Origin: Crocinitomicaceae bacterium | GTDB lineage: Bacteria; Bacteroidota; Bacteroidia; Flavobacteriales_D; Crocinitomicaceae | Direction of reading: 5' to 3' | Assembly: GCA_020635955.1 (NCBI GenBank) | Contig: JACJYW010000004.1 | Location: 124,001-188,000, forward strand | DNA: 64,000 bases | Shown: positions 25,258 to 33,308 of the stretch, piece after piece | Position numbering within the stretch: position 1 is the first letter of the stretch | How the letters are laid out: every line of letters begins with the position of its first letter | Position numbers and translations under genes: made by a program | The notes under the pieces: generated by a model | The model's database searches: none | What the model was told of the DNA's origin: nothing | The model's input: the letters and a program-made list of their open reading frames with translations, nothing else

Positions 25258-28074
25258 CTATTTACTCAAATACAGATTTCGTTCACTGTAGATCTTTTGG
25301 AATAGAGGATCTCTCAGGTTATCAATAAATTCTATAGCTTCACCTGTTGACTTCATCTCAGGCCCCAACTCTTTATTCACATTCGGAAATTTATCAAAAG
25401 AGAATACTGGCACTTTTATGGCATAACCTTTCTGAATCGGTTGGAATTTAAAATCAGTTACCTTATTCTCTCCCAACATCACCTTAGCGGCATAATTTAC
25501 ATATGGTTCCTGGTATGCTTTTGCAATGAACGGAACGGTTCTGGATGCCCTTGGATTTGCTTCAATCACATAAACCTTATCATCCTTAATTGCAAACTGA
25601 ATATTGATCAATCCAACAGTTCTTAAAGCAATTGCGATCTTCTTTGTGATATCTTCAATTTGGTGCATCACCAGATCTCCAAGGTTGTAAGGAGGTAAAA
25701 CCGCGTAAGAATCACCGGAATGTATACCAGCTGGCTCAATATGCTGCATTATACCAATGATGTATACATTTTCACCATCACAGATAGCATCCGCTTCAGC
25801 TTCAATTGCTCCTCCCAGAAAGTGATCTAACAAGATCTGATTTTCCGGCATTTCATTTAATATATCAACTACGTGATGTTCCAGATCATGATCATTGATC
25901 ACAATTTTCATTTTTTGTCCCCCGAGAACATAAGAAGGTCTAACCAATAGTGGATATCCCAATTCTTTCGCTAGATCTAAGGCTTGTTCAGCACTTTCCA
26001 CTACACCAAATTTTGGATACGGGATACTAAGATCTTTTAATAAAGTTGAGAATCGACCTCTATCTTCAGCCAGATCCAGTGCTTCAAAAGAAGTTCCCAT
26101 GATCTTGATACCGTATCGTTCCAATTTTTCAGCCAACTTTAAAGCAGTTTGACCTCCTAACTGTACTATAACTCCTTCTGGATTTTCATGTTTAATGATA
26201 TCATAGATATGCTCCCAGAATACCGGCTCAAAATATAGTTTATCAGCCGTATCAAAATCTGTAGATACCGTCTCCGGATTACAGTTGATCATGATGGTTT
26301 CATAACCGCATTCCTTTGCTGCCAGAACCCCATGTACACAAGAATAATCGAATTCAATTCCCTGTCCAATTCGGTTTGGTCCTGACCCTAAGACTACTAT
26401 CTTTTTCTTTGGAGTAACAACAGATTCATTTTCCTCTTCAAAAGTAGAATAGTAATAAGGTGTATGAGCTTCGAATTCAGCTGCACAAGTATCAACCAGT
26501 TTGTAGACACGCTTGATTCCCATCTCCTCTCTCTTACTGTATACTTCAGACTCTAGACATCTTAGTAAATGGGCAACCTGACGGTCTGCATAGCCTTTTT
26601 GCTTGGCTTCAAACATCAATTCTTTAGGAATATCGTTGATGTTATGTTTTTCAATTAATCTCTCAAGCTTAACAAGCTCCTCAATTTGTCTCAAGAACCA
26701 ATCATCAATTTTGGTTTTCTCTTTGATGGTTTTAAAAGGAATCCCTAGTTTAATTGCATCATAGATATGAAACAATCTTTTGTCTGACGGGTTTTCAAGG
26801 CTATATAGGATCTTATCCTGATTTTTCTCTTCTTTTCCATCTGCGCCTAAACCATTTCTACCAATTTCTAGTGACTGACAGGCTTTTTGTAATGCTTCTT
26901 GGAAAGATCTTCCAATACCCATTACCTCTCCTACCGATTTCATTTGAAGACCAATTCTATCATCTGCACCTTCAAATTTGGAGAAGTTCCATCTTGGTAT
27001 TTTAACGATCACATAATCCAAAGTAGGCTCAAAAAGCGCAGAAGTTGTTTGTGTGATCTGATTTTTTAATTCATCAAGGTTATAACCGATTGCCAATTTA
27101 GCGGCAATCTTAGCAATTGGATATCCCGTAGCTTTAGATGCTAAAGCAGATGATCTTGATACTCTTGGATTGATCTCAATCGCAATGATATCTTCTCTTT
27201 CATCATTAGAAACAGAAAACTGAACATTACATCCTCCCGCAAAATTCCCAATGGCTCTCATCATTTTGATGGCCATATCTCTCATGCGTTGGAAGGTTGT
27301 ATCTGATAGAGTCATTGCAGGAGCAACCGTGATAGAGTCACCTGTGTGAATACCCATTGGATCAAAGTTCTCAATTGAACAAATGATCACAACATTATCA
27401 TTGTTATCTCTTAAAAGCTCTAATTCATATTCTTTCCATCCCATCACGGCTTTATCGATCATTACCTCATGGATAGGAGAAATGTGTAATCCTCTCTCTA
27501 ATAATCTGTCAAAGTCAGATTCATTGTAAACAATTGCTGCACCTGCCCCACCTAGCGTGTAAGATGCTCTGACACATAAAGGGAAACCGTATTTCTGAGC
27601 AATCTCCTTACCTTCAAGGAAGGATTTTGCTGCTGCCTGAGGAGCCATTGGAACACCAATTTTCTCCATCAAGTCTCTAAAAGCTTCACGATTTTCTGTG
27701 ATCTCAATAGCATCAATATCGACACCTACCATTCGAACACCATACTCTTCCCACAACCCTAATTCTTCGCATTTAATAGCAAGGTTAAGAGCTGTTTGAC
27801 CTCCCATAGTTGGAAGTACGGCGTCAATTTTATGTTTTTTAAGAATTTCTTCGATCGACTGATAAGTCAAGGGTTTCAGATAGATATTATCTGCTACCAC
27901 TGGATCGGTCATGATCGTAGCAGGATTTGAATTGATCAATGTCACTTCAATACCTTCATCTCTAAGTGATTTTGCTGCTTGTGAACCTGAGTAATCAAAC
28001 TCACACGCCTGACCGATAACTATTGGTCCGCTTCCTATGATCAGAACGGATTTAATCGAGTTGTCTCTTGGCAT
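25258..28074 (-). CDS. carB: Carbamoyl-phosphate synthase large subunit lacking the C-terminal regulatory domain
   Basis: Makes carbamoyl phosphate from bicarbonate, ammonia (from the CarA glutaminase) and two ATP, for pyrimidines and arginine. About 938 residues from the ATG at 28074 (MPRDNSIK). Both ATP-grasp synthetase halves are complete (SVLIIGSGPIVIGQACEFDYSG at the start of the first, VVLGSGPNRIGQGIEFDYS at the start of the second). The protein stops at FQKIYSERNLYLSK, where the E. coli enzyme (about 1073 residues) continues into the MGS-like allosteric domain. No carA is in the window. As I recall, about 950 residues is usual in Flavobacteriia. Confidence 0.95.
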   Translation of the reverse strand: MPRDNSIKSVLIIGSGPIVIGQACEFDYSGSQAAKSLRDEGIEVTLINSNPATIMTDPVVADNIYLKPLTYQSIEEILKKHKIDAVLPTMGGQTALNLAIKCEELGLWEEYGVRMVGVDIDAIEITENREAFRDLMEKIGVPMAPQAAAKSFLEGKEIAQKYGFPLCVRASYTLGGAGAAIVYNESDFDRLLERGLHISPIHEVMIDKAVMGWKEYELELLRDNNDNVVIICSIENFDPMGIHTGDSITVAPAMTLSDTTFQRMRDMAIKMMRAIGNFAGGCNVQFSVSNDEREDIIAIEINPRVSRSSALASKATGYPIAKIAAKLAIGYNLDELKNQITQTTSALFEPTLDYVIVKIPRWNFSKFEGADDRIGLQMKSVGEVMGIGRSFQEALQKACQSLEIGRNGLGADGKEEKNQDKILYSLENPSDKRLFHIYDAIKLGIPFKTIKEKTKIDDWFLRQIEELVKLERLIEKHNINDIPKELMFEAKQKGYADRQVAHLLRCLESEVYSKREEMGIKRVYKLVDTCAAEFEAHTPYYYSTFEEENESVVTPKKKIVVLGSGPNRIGQGIEFDYSCVHGVLAAKECGYETIMINCNPETVSTDFDTADKLYFEPVFWEHIYDIIKHENPEGVIVQLGGQTALKLAEKLERYGIKIMGTSFEALDLAEDRGRFSTLLKDLSIPYPKFGVVESAEQALDLAKELGYPLLVRPSYVLGGQKMKIVINDHDLEHHVVDILNEMPENQILLDHFLGGAIEAEADAICDGENVYIIGIMQHIEPAGIHSGDSYAVLPPYNLGDLVMHQIEDITKKIAIALRTVGLINIQFAIKDDKVYVIEANPRASRTVPFIAKAYQEPYVNYAAKVMLGENKVTDFKFQPIQKGYAIKVPVFSFDKFPNVNKELGPEMKSTGEAIEFIDNLRDPLFQKIYSERNLYLSK

Positions 28075-28104
28075 AAGGGAGGAATGTTGCAATTAAATTG
28101 CCTG

Positions 28105-28138
28105 CAAATTTACTTCAAAAAAGCTATGATGCTATCAA
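28105..28138 (-). promoter_or_regulatory. Candidate carB promoter (TTG-N23-TAAATTTG)
   Basis: On the minus strand TAAATTTG (28112-28105) matches TAnnTTTG, and a TTG lies 23 bases upstream (28138-28136), at the upper end of usual Bacteroidota spacing. Transcription would start near 28098, giving a leader of about 24 bases. It may serve the whole 22-kb minus-strand run. Confidence 0.45.
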
Positions 28139-28150
28139 CAATATTCAAAG

Positions 28151-28259
28151 TTATCCACATCTCAATCGGTTTCCAATGATCAATATGCTATCGAATCTAT
28201 GTTTGATAAAGAATAAAAGTGCAACGGTTTTTTTGTACTTTCGTCAATATTTTTCCACA
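28151..28259 (+). other. Two DnaA-box-like 9-mers between carB and the methyltransferase gene
   Basis: TTATCCACA at 28151-28159 equals the E. coli DnaA-box consensus. TTTTCCACA at 28251-28259 fits the looser TTWTNCACA form. They are on the same strand and exactly 100 bases apart in a 186-base AT-rich gap between divergent genes. The second abuts the methyltransferase ATG. This may be DnaA-linked regulation of the divergent pair, or chance. Confidence 0.25.
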
Positions 28260-28260
28260 A

Positions 28261-29043
28261 ATGCAAGAAAGACATTCAGACCGATCACAATACTTTAATG
28301 AACAGACAACAACTGTAAAAGATTTTATTTTCCCAATGATTTCAAAATATAAGAACATTGATAGCTCTATCAGTGTTTTAGAGGTTGGTTGTGGTTATGG
28401 TGGAAATTTAGTACCGTTTATTGAAGCTGGTTGTCAGGTAACAGGGATTGATCTATTAGAAGACAGTATTGAAACGGCCAAAATTGAATTGGATGAGGCC
28501 AATACGCCTAATCTCACTTTGATTGCCAGCGATATCTATAAGGTAACGGGAATGGAAAATAAGTTTGATGTCATCTTCATGAAAGACACGTTAGAACACA
28601 TTCCGAACCAGGAAAAACTTATTCCTTTTTTAAAAACATTTCTTAAGGATGATGGAATCATGTTTCAAGGATTTCCTCCCTGGCGAAATCCATTTGGGGG
28701 TCATCAACAAATGAGCAAAAGTAAATTCTTAAGTCGTTTACCCTGGTTTCATGTTTCACCTAGATTCATGTTCAAAGGAATTTTAAAGATGTTTGGTGAA
28801 ACCCCTCAAAAGATCGAAGGTTTTATGGAAGGGGTATATGATACAAGAATATCAATCCAACGATTCAGAAGGATAATACGAAAGAATGGCTTTGTGATCA
28901 AGGAGCGAACTCATTACTTTATTAATCCTAATTACCAAATAAAGTTCGGCCTGAAACCACGAGTTCTATGGAAAGTTTTAGATATTCCCTGGTTTAGAGA
29001 TTGGTGGACAACAACTTGTTATTACGTTTTAGCGAAAAAATAA
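28261..29043 (+). CDS. Class I SAM-dependent methyltransferase
   Basis: 260 residues from the ATG at 28261 (MQERHSDRSQYF); an upstream in-frame ATG at 28219 would run through the promoter region. Motif I VLEVGCGYGGNLVPF, motif II TGIDLLEDSIE, and FDVIFMKDTLEHIP place it with UbiE/UbiG-like enzymes. A TACTTTCG box at 28236-28243 is a near match to TAnnTTTG. It precedes the PyrR-like gene by 8 bases. Substrate unknown. Confidence 0.85.
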   Translation: MQERHSDRSQYFNEQTTTVKDFIFPMISKYKNIDSSISVLEVGCGYGGNLVPFIEAGCQVTGIDLLEDSIETAKIELDEANTPNLTLIASDIYKVTGMENKFDVIFMKDTLEHIPNQEKLIPFLKTFLKDDGIMFQGFPPWRNPFGGHQQMSKSKFLSRLPWFHVSPRFMFKGILKMFGETPQKIEGFMEGVYDTRISIQRFRRIIRKNGFVIKERTHYFINPNYQIKFGLKPRVLWKVLDIPWFRDWWTTTCYYVLAKK

Positions 29044-29051
29044 TTTTTGCA

Positions 29052-29549
29052 ATGAAGGAGGTAGTTCTTAATAAAGAGCAAATTGCATTGAAGACAGAAA
29101 GGATAGCGTTTGAGATCCTTGAAAATACTTTTGAAGAAGCAAAGATCTATGTTGGAGGAATTGAAGGGAATGGATATTTGTTTGCTGAACGTATTGTTGA
29201 AGAATTATCTAAAAATACAGATCAAGAGATAAGGCTCTTTAAAATTGAGATCAACAAAGATGCGCCCCTTCAGAAAGAAATCTGTTTTTCCATTCCAGAA
29301 GATGAGTTAAATGACCAATCTGTAGTTCTGGTTGATGATGTGATCAATTCTGGCAGAACAATGATCTATGCGGTTAGAACACTACTTGGGAATAAATTGA
29401 AGCAGTTAAAAGTAGCCACATTGGTTAACCGAACACACCGTAAATTTCCAGTTCAAGCTGATTTTGTAGGTATGAACATTTCTACTACCATTATGGATAA
29501 TATTCAGGTAGATCTTGGAAAAGAAGATGTAGCTTATTTAGTGAATTAA
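29052..29549 (+). CDS. PyrR-like phosphoribosyltransferase-family protein
   Basis: 165 residues from the ATG at 29052. The PRPP-binding loop VVLVDDVINSGRT is intact, and ATLVNRTHRKFPVQADFVGMN closely follows the PyrR pattern (LVDRGHRELPIRADYVG). PyrR proteins bind UMP and PRPP; some attenuate pyr operons and some act as uracil phosphoribosyltransferase. It lies about 1 kb from carB, a pyrimidine gene, in a divergent unit. Whether it regulates carB is open. The stop is shared palindromically (TTAA) with the convergent gene. Confidence 0.82.
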   Translation: MKEVVLNKEQIALKTERIAFEILENTFEEAKIYVGGIEGNGYLFAERIVEELSKNTDQEIRLFKIEINKDAPLQKEICFSIPEDELNDQSVVLVDDVINSGRTMIYAVRTLLGNKLKQLKVATLVNRTHRKFPVQADFVGMNISTTIMDNIQVDLGKEDVAYLVN

Positions 29550-30115
29550 TACTTAAAGAACTGCTCTTCTATTTGATCCATTATAACAGGGTTTTGAATA
29601 GCGGCTGGTTCTTCTTCAAGAATTATTGGGTCAAAAACATATTTCAATCTTTCTTTCCAGGCCTTATTTAGCTCTTTTCTATCTTCTAATGCTAAATTTT
29701 TGTTGTGCTGCCAACGAATTTTCTTTCCATTTAAATACTGGTGAAATGAAAGTAGAATATAGGTTTTCATTGCATATGGATAATAGATTCCCCTGTTATG
29801 AAAAAAGTTCACAAAAGGAGAATACCCATCCAGGCAAAACTCCTTTCTCAGCCGAAAACCTTTGCTGAACATTCCCTGAACAATCACTTCTTGTTCAGAT
29901 CTTTTTGAGAAAACACTCAATTGTTCATCTCCACATGTAGCTAAAATCTTGAAACAATGCAGGAGATTTTCAGGAACGTATTTTGCCGTGTATTTATAAA
30001 ATCGATAATCATCTCCTTCATAAACTATGGGAGGATAAAATGGATGCTTACATAGTGTGTCAGCTGCGAACAATCTAACACTATTGATCATCAATATGAA
30101 AAATGTAATTCTCAT
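29546..30115 (-). CDS. Exported protein of unknown function
   Basis: 189 residues. A short hydrophobic N-terminus (ITFFILMINSVRLFAAD) is a likely signal peptide. The rest is aromatic and basic with paired Cys (LCKHPF, CFKILATCG, FCLDGYS) and no motif I recognise. It stands as a single minus-strand gene between two plus-strand units, with its start 80 bases from the divergent VIT1-type gene. Confidence 0.65.
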   Translation of the reverse strand: MRITFFILMINSVRLFAADTLCKHPFYPPIVYEGDDYRFYKYTAKYVPENLLHCFKILATCGDEQLSVFSKRSEQEVIVQGMFSKGFRLRKEFCLDGYSPFVNFFHNRGIYYPYAMKTYILLSFHQYLNGKKIRWQHNKNLALEDRKELNKAWKERLKYVFDPIILEEEPAAIQNPVIMDQIEEQFFKY

Positions 30116-30194
30116 TACACCTATAATTCATTAAAAAAAGGATGTTACATTCTTGATCGAACTTAAAAGAAAAAGCACGTATCTTCACTGAAAT

Positions 30195-30923
30195 ATGGAC
30201 GACCATAAATTGCATAACACCTTTGGTAGGAAGACCGGATTCTTAGAGAAATATCTGGGCGAATTTGTCTACGGAGGAATTGATGGCTGTGTCACTACAT
30301 TTGCGGTAGTAGCTGGTTCTGTTGGCGCAGGATTAGATAGCGCGATAATTATCATCCTTGGATTTGCCAACTTATTTGCAGATGGTTTTTCAATGTCTGT
30401 AGGTGCATACTTGTCTGCAAAATCAGCCAAGGACAACTACAGAAAGCATAAGAAGATCGAATATTGGGAAATAGAAAACCTGCGTGAAACTGAAGTTGAA
30501 GAAGTAAGAGAGATCTACAGATTGAAAGGATTTGAGGGAGAACTTCTTGAACAAATCGTTGATAAGATCACTGAAGATAAAGACAGATGGGTGGACGTTA
30601 TGATGAAAGACGAGCTTGAAATGATCCATGACGATAAATCTCCCATTGGAATTGGAACCGTTACTTATCTGGCTTTTTTATCGGTAGGATTAATTCCACT
30701 AAGCATATACTTATGGGATTTTATCACTCCTTTGGAATTGAATCTATTTCTGGTTGCGTCTATTTTAACAGCCATTGGCTTCATTGTAATTGGTTTTTTC
30801 AAGAGTAAGGTGAATAAAACCAATATGATCAGAGGCGTTTTGGAAACATTGTTATTAGGTGCACTTGCTGCCGTTGTAGCGTATTTTGTTGGAGACTTTT
30901 TGGAGTATCTGGTTACAAAATAA
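30195..30923 (+). CDS. VIT1/CCC1-family metal transporter
   Basis: 242 residues with five predicted membrane helices. The signatures are YGGIDGCVTTFAVVAG in helix 1, FANLFADGFSMSVGAYLS in helix 2, a long charged cytoplasmic loop (Glu-rich metal-binding region, about 85-150) and three C-terminal helices. The family moves Fe2+ or Mn2+ out of the cytosol. A TATCTTCA box about 8 bases before the ATG is a weak promoter candidate. Confidence 0.88.
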   Translation: MDDHKLHNTFGRKTGFLEKYLGEFVYGGIDGCVTTFAVVAGSVGAGLDSAIIIILGFANLFADGFSMSVGAYLSAKSAKDNYRKHKKIEYWEIENLRETEVEEVREIYRLKGFEGELLEQIVDKITEDKDRWVDVMMKDELEMIHDDKSPIGIGTVTYLAFLSVGLIPLSIYLWDFITPLELNLFLVASILTAIGFIVIGFFKSKVNKTNMIRGVLETLLLGALAAVVAYFVGDFLEYLVTK

Positions 30924-30971
30924 TATTTCAATAATGTATTGTGCTTATATTCAACTGATCAAAAGTATCAT

Positions 30972-31511
30972 ATGAGTTACTGCAAGTTTGTTGCAACAAT
31001 TGAAAATGCGAATCCTCACAAGTATTATCATGATCATGAATATGGATTTCCTATTCATGACGATAATGAATTATTTGGAAGATTGATTCTAGAGATCAAC
31101 CAGGCCGGACTCTCATGGTCCACTATTCTCAATAAAAGAGAAAATTTTGTTAGGGCTTACGATCAATTCGATATTAAGAAGGTTGCGAATTACAAGGAAA
31201 AAGATATTACGCGACTATTGAATGATCAGGGAATAATTCGCAATAAACTTAAAGTGAATGCTGCTATTCATAATGCACAACAGATCAGACAACTTCAGGT
31301 AGATCACGGCTCTTTCAAAGCATGGCTAGATACACACCACCCTAAAACCAAAGAAGAATGGGTAAAACTATTCAAGAAAACATTCAAGTTTACTGGTGGC
31401 GAGATAACGAATGAATTTTTAATGAGTACAGGGTATCTAAAGGGTGCTCATGATGAAAACTGTCCCACCCACAAAAAAGTATTGGAGACAGCACCTATGT
31501 GGAATAAATAA
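30972..31511 (+). CDS. tag: DNA-3-methyladenine glycosylase I
   Basis: Removes 3-methyladenine from alkylated DNA. 179 residues from the ATG at 30972 (MSYCKF); a TTG at 30939 is rejected because Cys4 then falls where the family's zinc ligand is. Visible: Cys4, His residues in KYYHDHEYG, the catalytic-pocket Glu41 in LEINQAGLSW, and the C-terminal zinc site HDENCPTHKK. It is followed 17 bases later by the F420-reductase-like gene. Confidence 0.92.
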   Translation: MSYCKFVATIENANPHKYYHDHEYGFPIHDDNELFGRLILEINQAGLSWSTILNKRENFVRAYDQFDIKKVANYKEKDITRLLNDQGIIRNKLKVNAAIHNAQQIRQLQVDHGSFKAWLDTHHPKTKEEWVKLFKKTFKFTGGEITNEFLMSTGYLKGAHDENCPTHKKVLETAPMWNK

Positions 31512-31528
31512 TTTGAACCTCAAGTAAT

Positions 31529-32173
31529 ATGAAAAAGAAAATTGGAATTATTGGCTCAGGAGTAGTAGCCAAAATACTAGGAACAGGATTTTTAAAGCAT
31601 GGCTATGATGTTATGTTGGGAAGTAGAGACCTTTCCAAATTGGATGAATGGAAAAGTGCCAATGCCGGAGCTAAAACCGGATCATTTTCAGATGCAGCGA
31701 ATTTTGGTGAGATAGTAGTTTTAGCCGTTTCAGGAAGACATGCCTCATCCGCTTTGAAATTGATTGGAGCTGACAATTTGAATGGTAAAACCATCATTGA
31801 TACAACTAATCCAATATCAGAAGAAGCTCCTGAAAATGGTGTTTTAAGATTCTTTACAAATCTAGATCAATCATTGATGGAAATTCTACAAAAAGAAGTT
31901 CCAGGAGCTGACTTTGTTAAGGCATTTAATTCAGTGGGAAGTGCATATATGGTAGACCCTAAATTTGAGATCACTCCAAGCATGTTCATTTGCGGAAATA
32001 ATGCAGATGCCAAAAAAGATGTTAGAAGCATCTTAGAAGATTTTGGCTGGGAAGTTGAAGATATGGGAATGGCTGAATCCGCCAGATCAATTGAACCTCT
32101 TTGCATGCTGTGGTGCATACCTGGTTTTTTAGAGGGACGCTGGAGTCATGCCTTCAAATTATTAAAAGCTTAA
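31529..32173 (+). CDS. NAD(P)-binding F420-reductase-like protein
   Basis: 214 residues. The Rossmann loop IGIIGSGVVAKILGTGF, SRDLSKLDEW after strand 2, IIDTTNPIS and VKAFNSVGSAYM match the NADPH-dependent F420 reductase (Fno-like) family. F420 is not expected in Flavobacteriales, so the protein probably reduces another NAD(P)-linked substrate. It may share an mRNA with tag. Confidence 0.83.
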   Translation: MKKKIGIIGSGVVAKILGTGFLKHGYDVMLGSRDLSKLDEWKSANAGAKTGSFSDAANFGEIVVLAVSGRHASSALKLIGADNLNGKTIIDTTNPISEEAPENGVLRFFTNLDQSLMEILQKEVPGADFVKAFNSVGSAYMVDPKFEITPSMFICGNNADAKKDVRSILEDFGWEVEDMGMAESARSIEPLCMLWCIPGFLEGRWSHAFKLLKA

Positions 32174-32185
32174 GGGTATAAAAAA

Positions 32186-32218
32186 CAAAGAGGTCTACCG
32201 CAATGGCAGACCTCTTTG
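32186..32218 (-). terminator. Rho-independent terminator between convergent units
   Basis: A perfect 11-bp stem CAAAGAGGTCT / AGACCTCTTTG with an 11-base loop. The run of T on the minus strand (complement of 32180-32185) makes it a canonical terminator for the PorP/SprF-like operon. The plus-strand side has no T run, so it is weaker for the opposite direction. Confidence 0.8.
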
Positions 32219-32238
32219 AAAATTAACCTATGTCAAAC

Positions 32239-33291
32239 TTAATATCTTGAATGGTTTGCTCCATACGTTTTAATAAATGGATTAGGAGCAACAAATCTCA
32301 ACGAGAATTCTATTCCCCCTCTTGTATAAGTTGCCTGTTGCAAACTTGAAATATTGATGTCATAACTGATTCCAAATCCCCATCCTGCGTATTCATAAAG
32401 GATCTTGGCAGATACTGCATCCCTTGTTCTTAAATATGCCCCCATATACAAGGCAGAACCGTACTTAAATCCGGTAAACTTTGAATCCTGAGATAATAAG
32501 TATCTAAACAATGTACCCACATAGATCTCTTGTGCAGGACCCTGTCTGTAATACATAAAACCGGGAACTATGGCCATTTTTGTATCACTTATACTGATCA
32601 CTCCATTTCCATGAACCACTACCTTCATAGGCAGACGTTCATCTGTTCCAATGAATGAATATTTTGGACGATTGACATGTTGCAAAGCGACACCAAAATT
32701 AAAATTAAGGTCATGATTATCTGTAACATTGATATCTCCATCTTTATTATTATACACCCAAACCAATCCAGTACTCATATCAAATTTGGTAAAAGCAGTT
32801 TGTCCAGTCATTCCTGCTTGCATTGAAGGGTTATAAGCTATCCCATCAAACTGAGACGCCCATTGTAATCCTGTAAAATCTATTTTACGTTGGAAATACC
32901 CTGCCTGTAATCCTCCTCCCAGTCTATTGTGTTCATTAAGTTTTACCAAATAATTCAATGAAAACGTTGCCTTTGTAGTCATCATTTGAGAATCACCTGC
33001 TTTGTCAGAATACACATTCAACCCTCCGGCAAGGAATCCTTTCTGAGTGCGTTTTTTTTCAAATCTCATATGATATCCAAGAGCAAAAGTCTTATAAGGA
33101 TTTCCAACTGCTCTCCACTGATCTTTGTAAAGAATATTCGCCTCCATACCATATACAGCACCAGCCATGGCAGGATTCTGCTGCAAAGGATTCATGTAGA
33201 ATTGAGAAAAGTGAATATCCTGTGCGTTAGATATAAAAGGCATAATCACCCCAACAAATGCTATTGCTAAAAATCTTTTCATAGTTTTCAT
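32239..33291 (-). CDS. PorP/SprF-family T9SS membrane protein
   Basis: 350 residues with a signal peptide (FLAIAFVGVIMPFISNAQ) and then the family hallmark QDIHFSQFYMNPLQQNPAMAGA. After that come outer-membrane beta-strands with ILYKDQWRAVGNPYKTF and a C-terminal aromatic strand region. Such proteins are typically paired with a large type B sorting-domain protein and help anchor it at the surface. Here it lies 17 bases after the 2123-residue partner, so the pairing is clear. Confidence 0.92.
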   Translation of the reverse strand: MKTMKRFLAIAFVGVIMPFISNAQDIHFSQFYMNPLQQNPAMAGAVYGMEANILYKDQWRAVGNPYKTFALGYHMRFEKKRTQKGFLAGGLNVYSDKAGDSQMMTTKATFSLNYLVKLNEHNRLGGGLQAGYFQRKIDFTGLQWASQFDGIAYNPSMQAGMTGQTAFTKFDMSTGLVWVYNNKDGDINVTDNHDLNFNFGVALQHVNRPKYSFIGTDERLPMKVVVHGNGVISISDTKMAIVPGFMYYRQGPAQEIYVGTLFRYLLSQDSKFTGFKYGSALYMGAYLRTRDAVSAKILYEYAGWGFGISYDINISSLQQATYTRGGIEFSLRFVAPNPFIKTYGANHSRY

Positions 33292-33308
33292 TTTAAACTG
33301 CTTTTAGC

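Noticed and set aside
28075..28260. Chromosome replication origin at the DnaA-like boxes
   Set aside because: Only two boxes, no AT-rich 13-mer array and no dnaA, dnaN or other origin-linked genes nearby.
28098..28298. A 66-codon frame in the carB divergent gap
   Set aside because: It overlaps the promoter region and the methyltransferase start and has no protein-like features.
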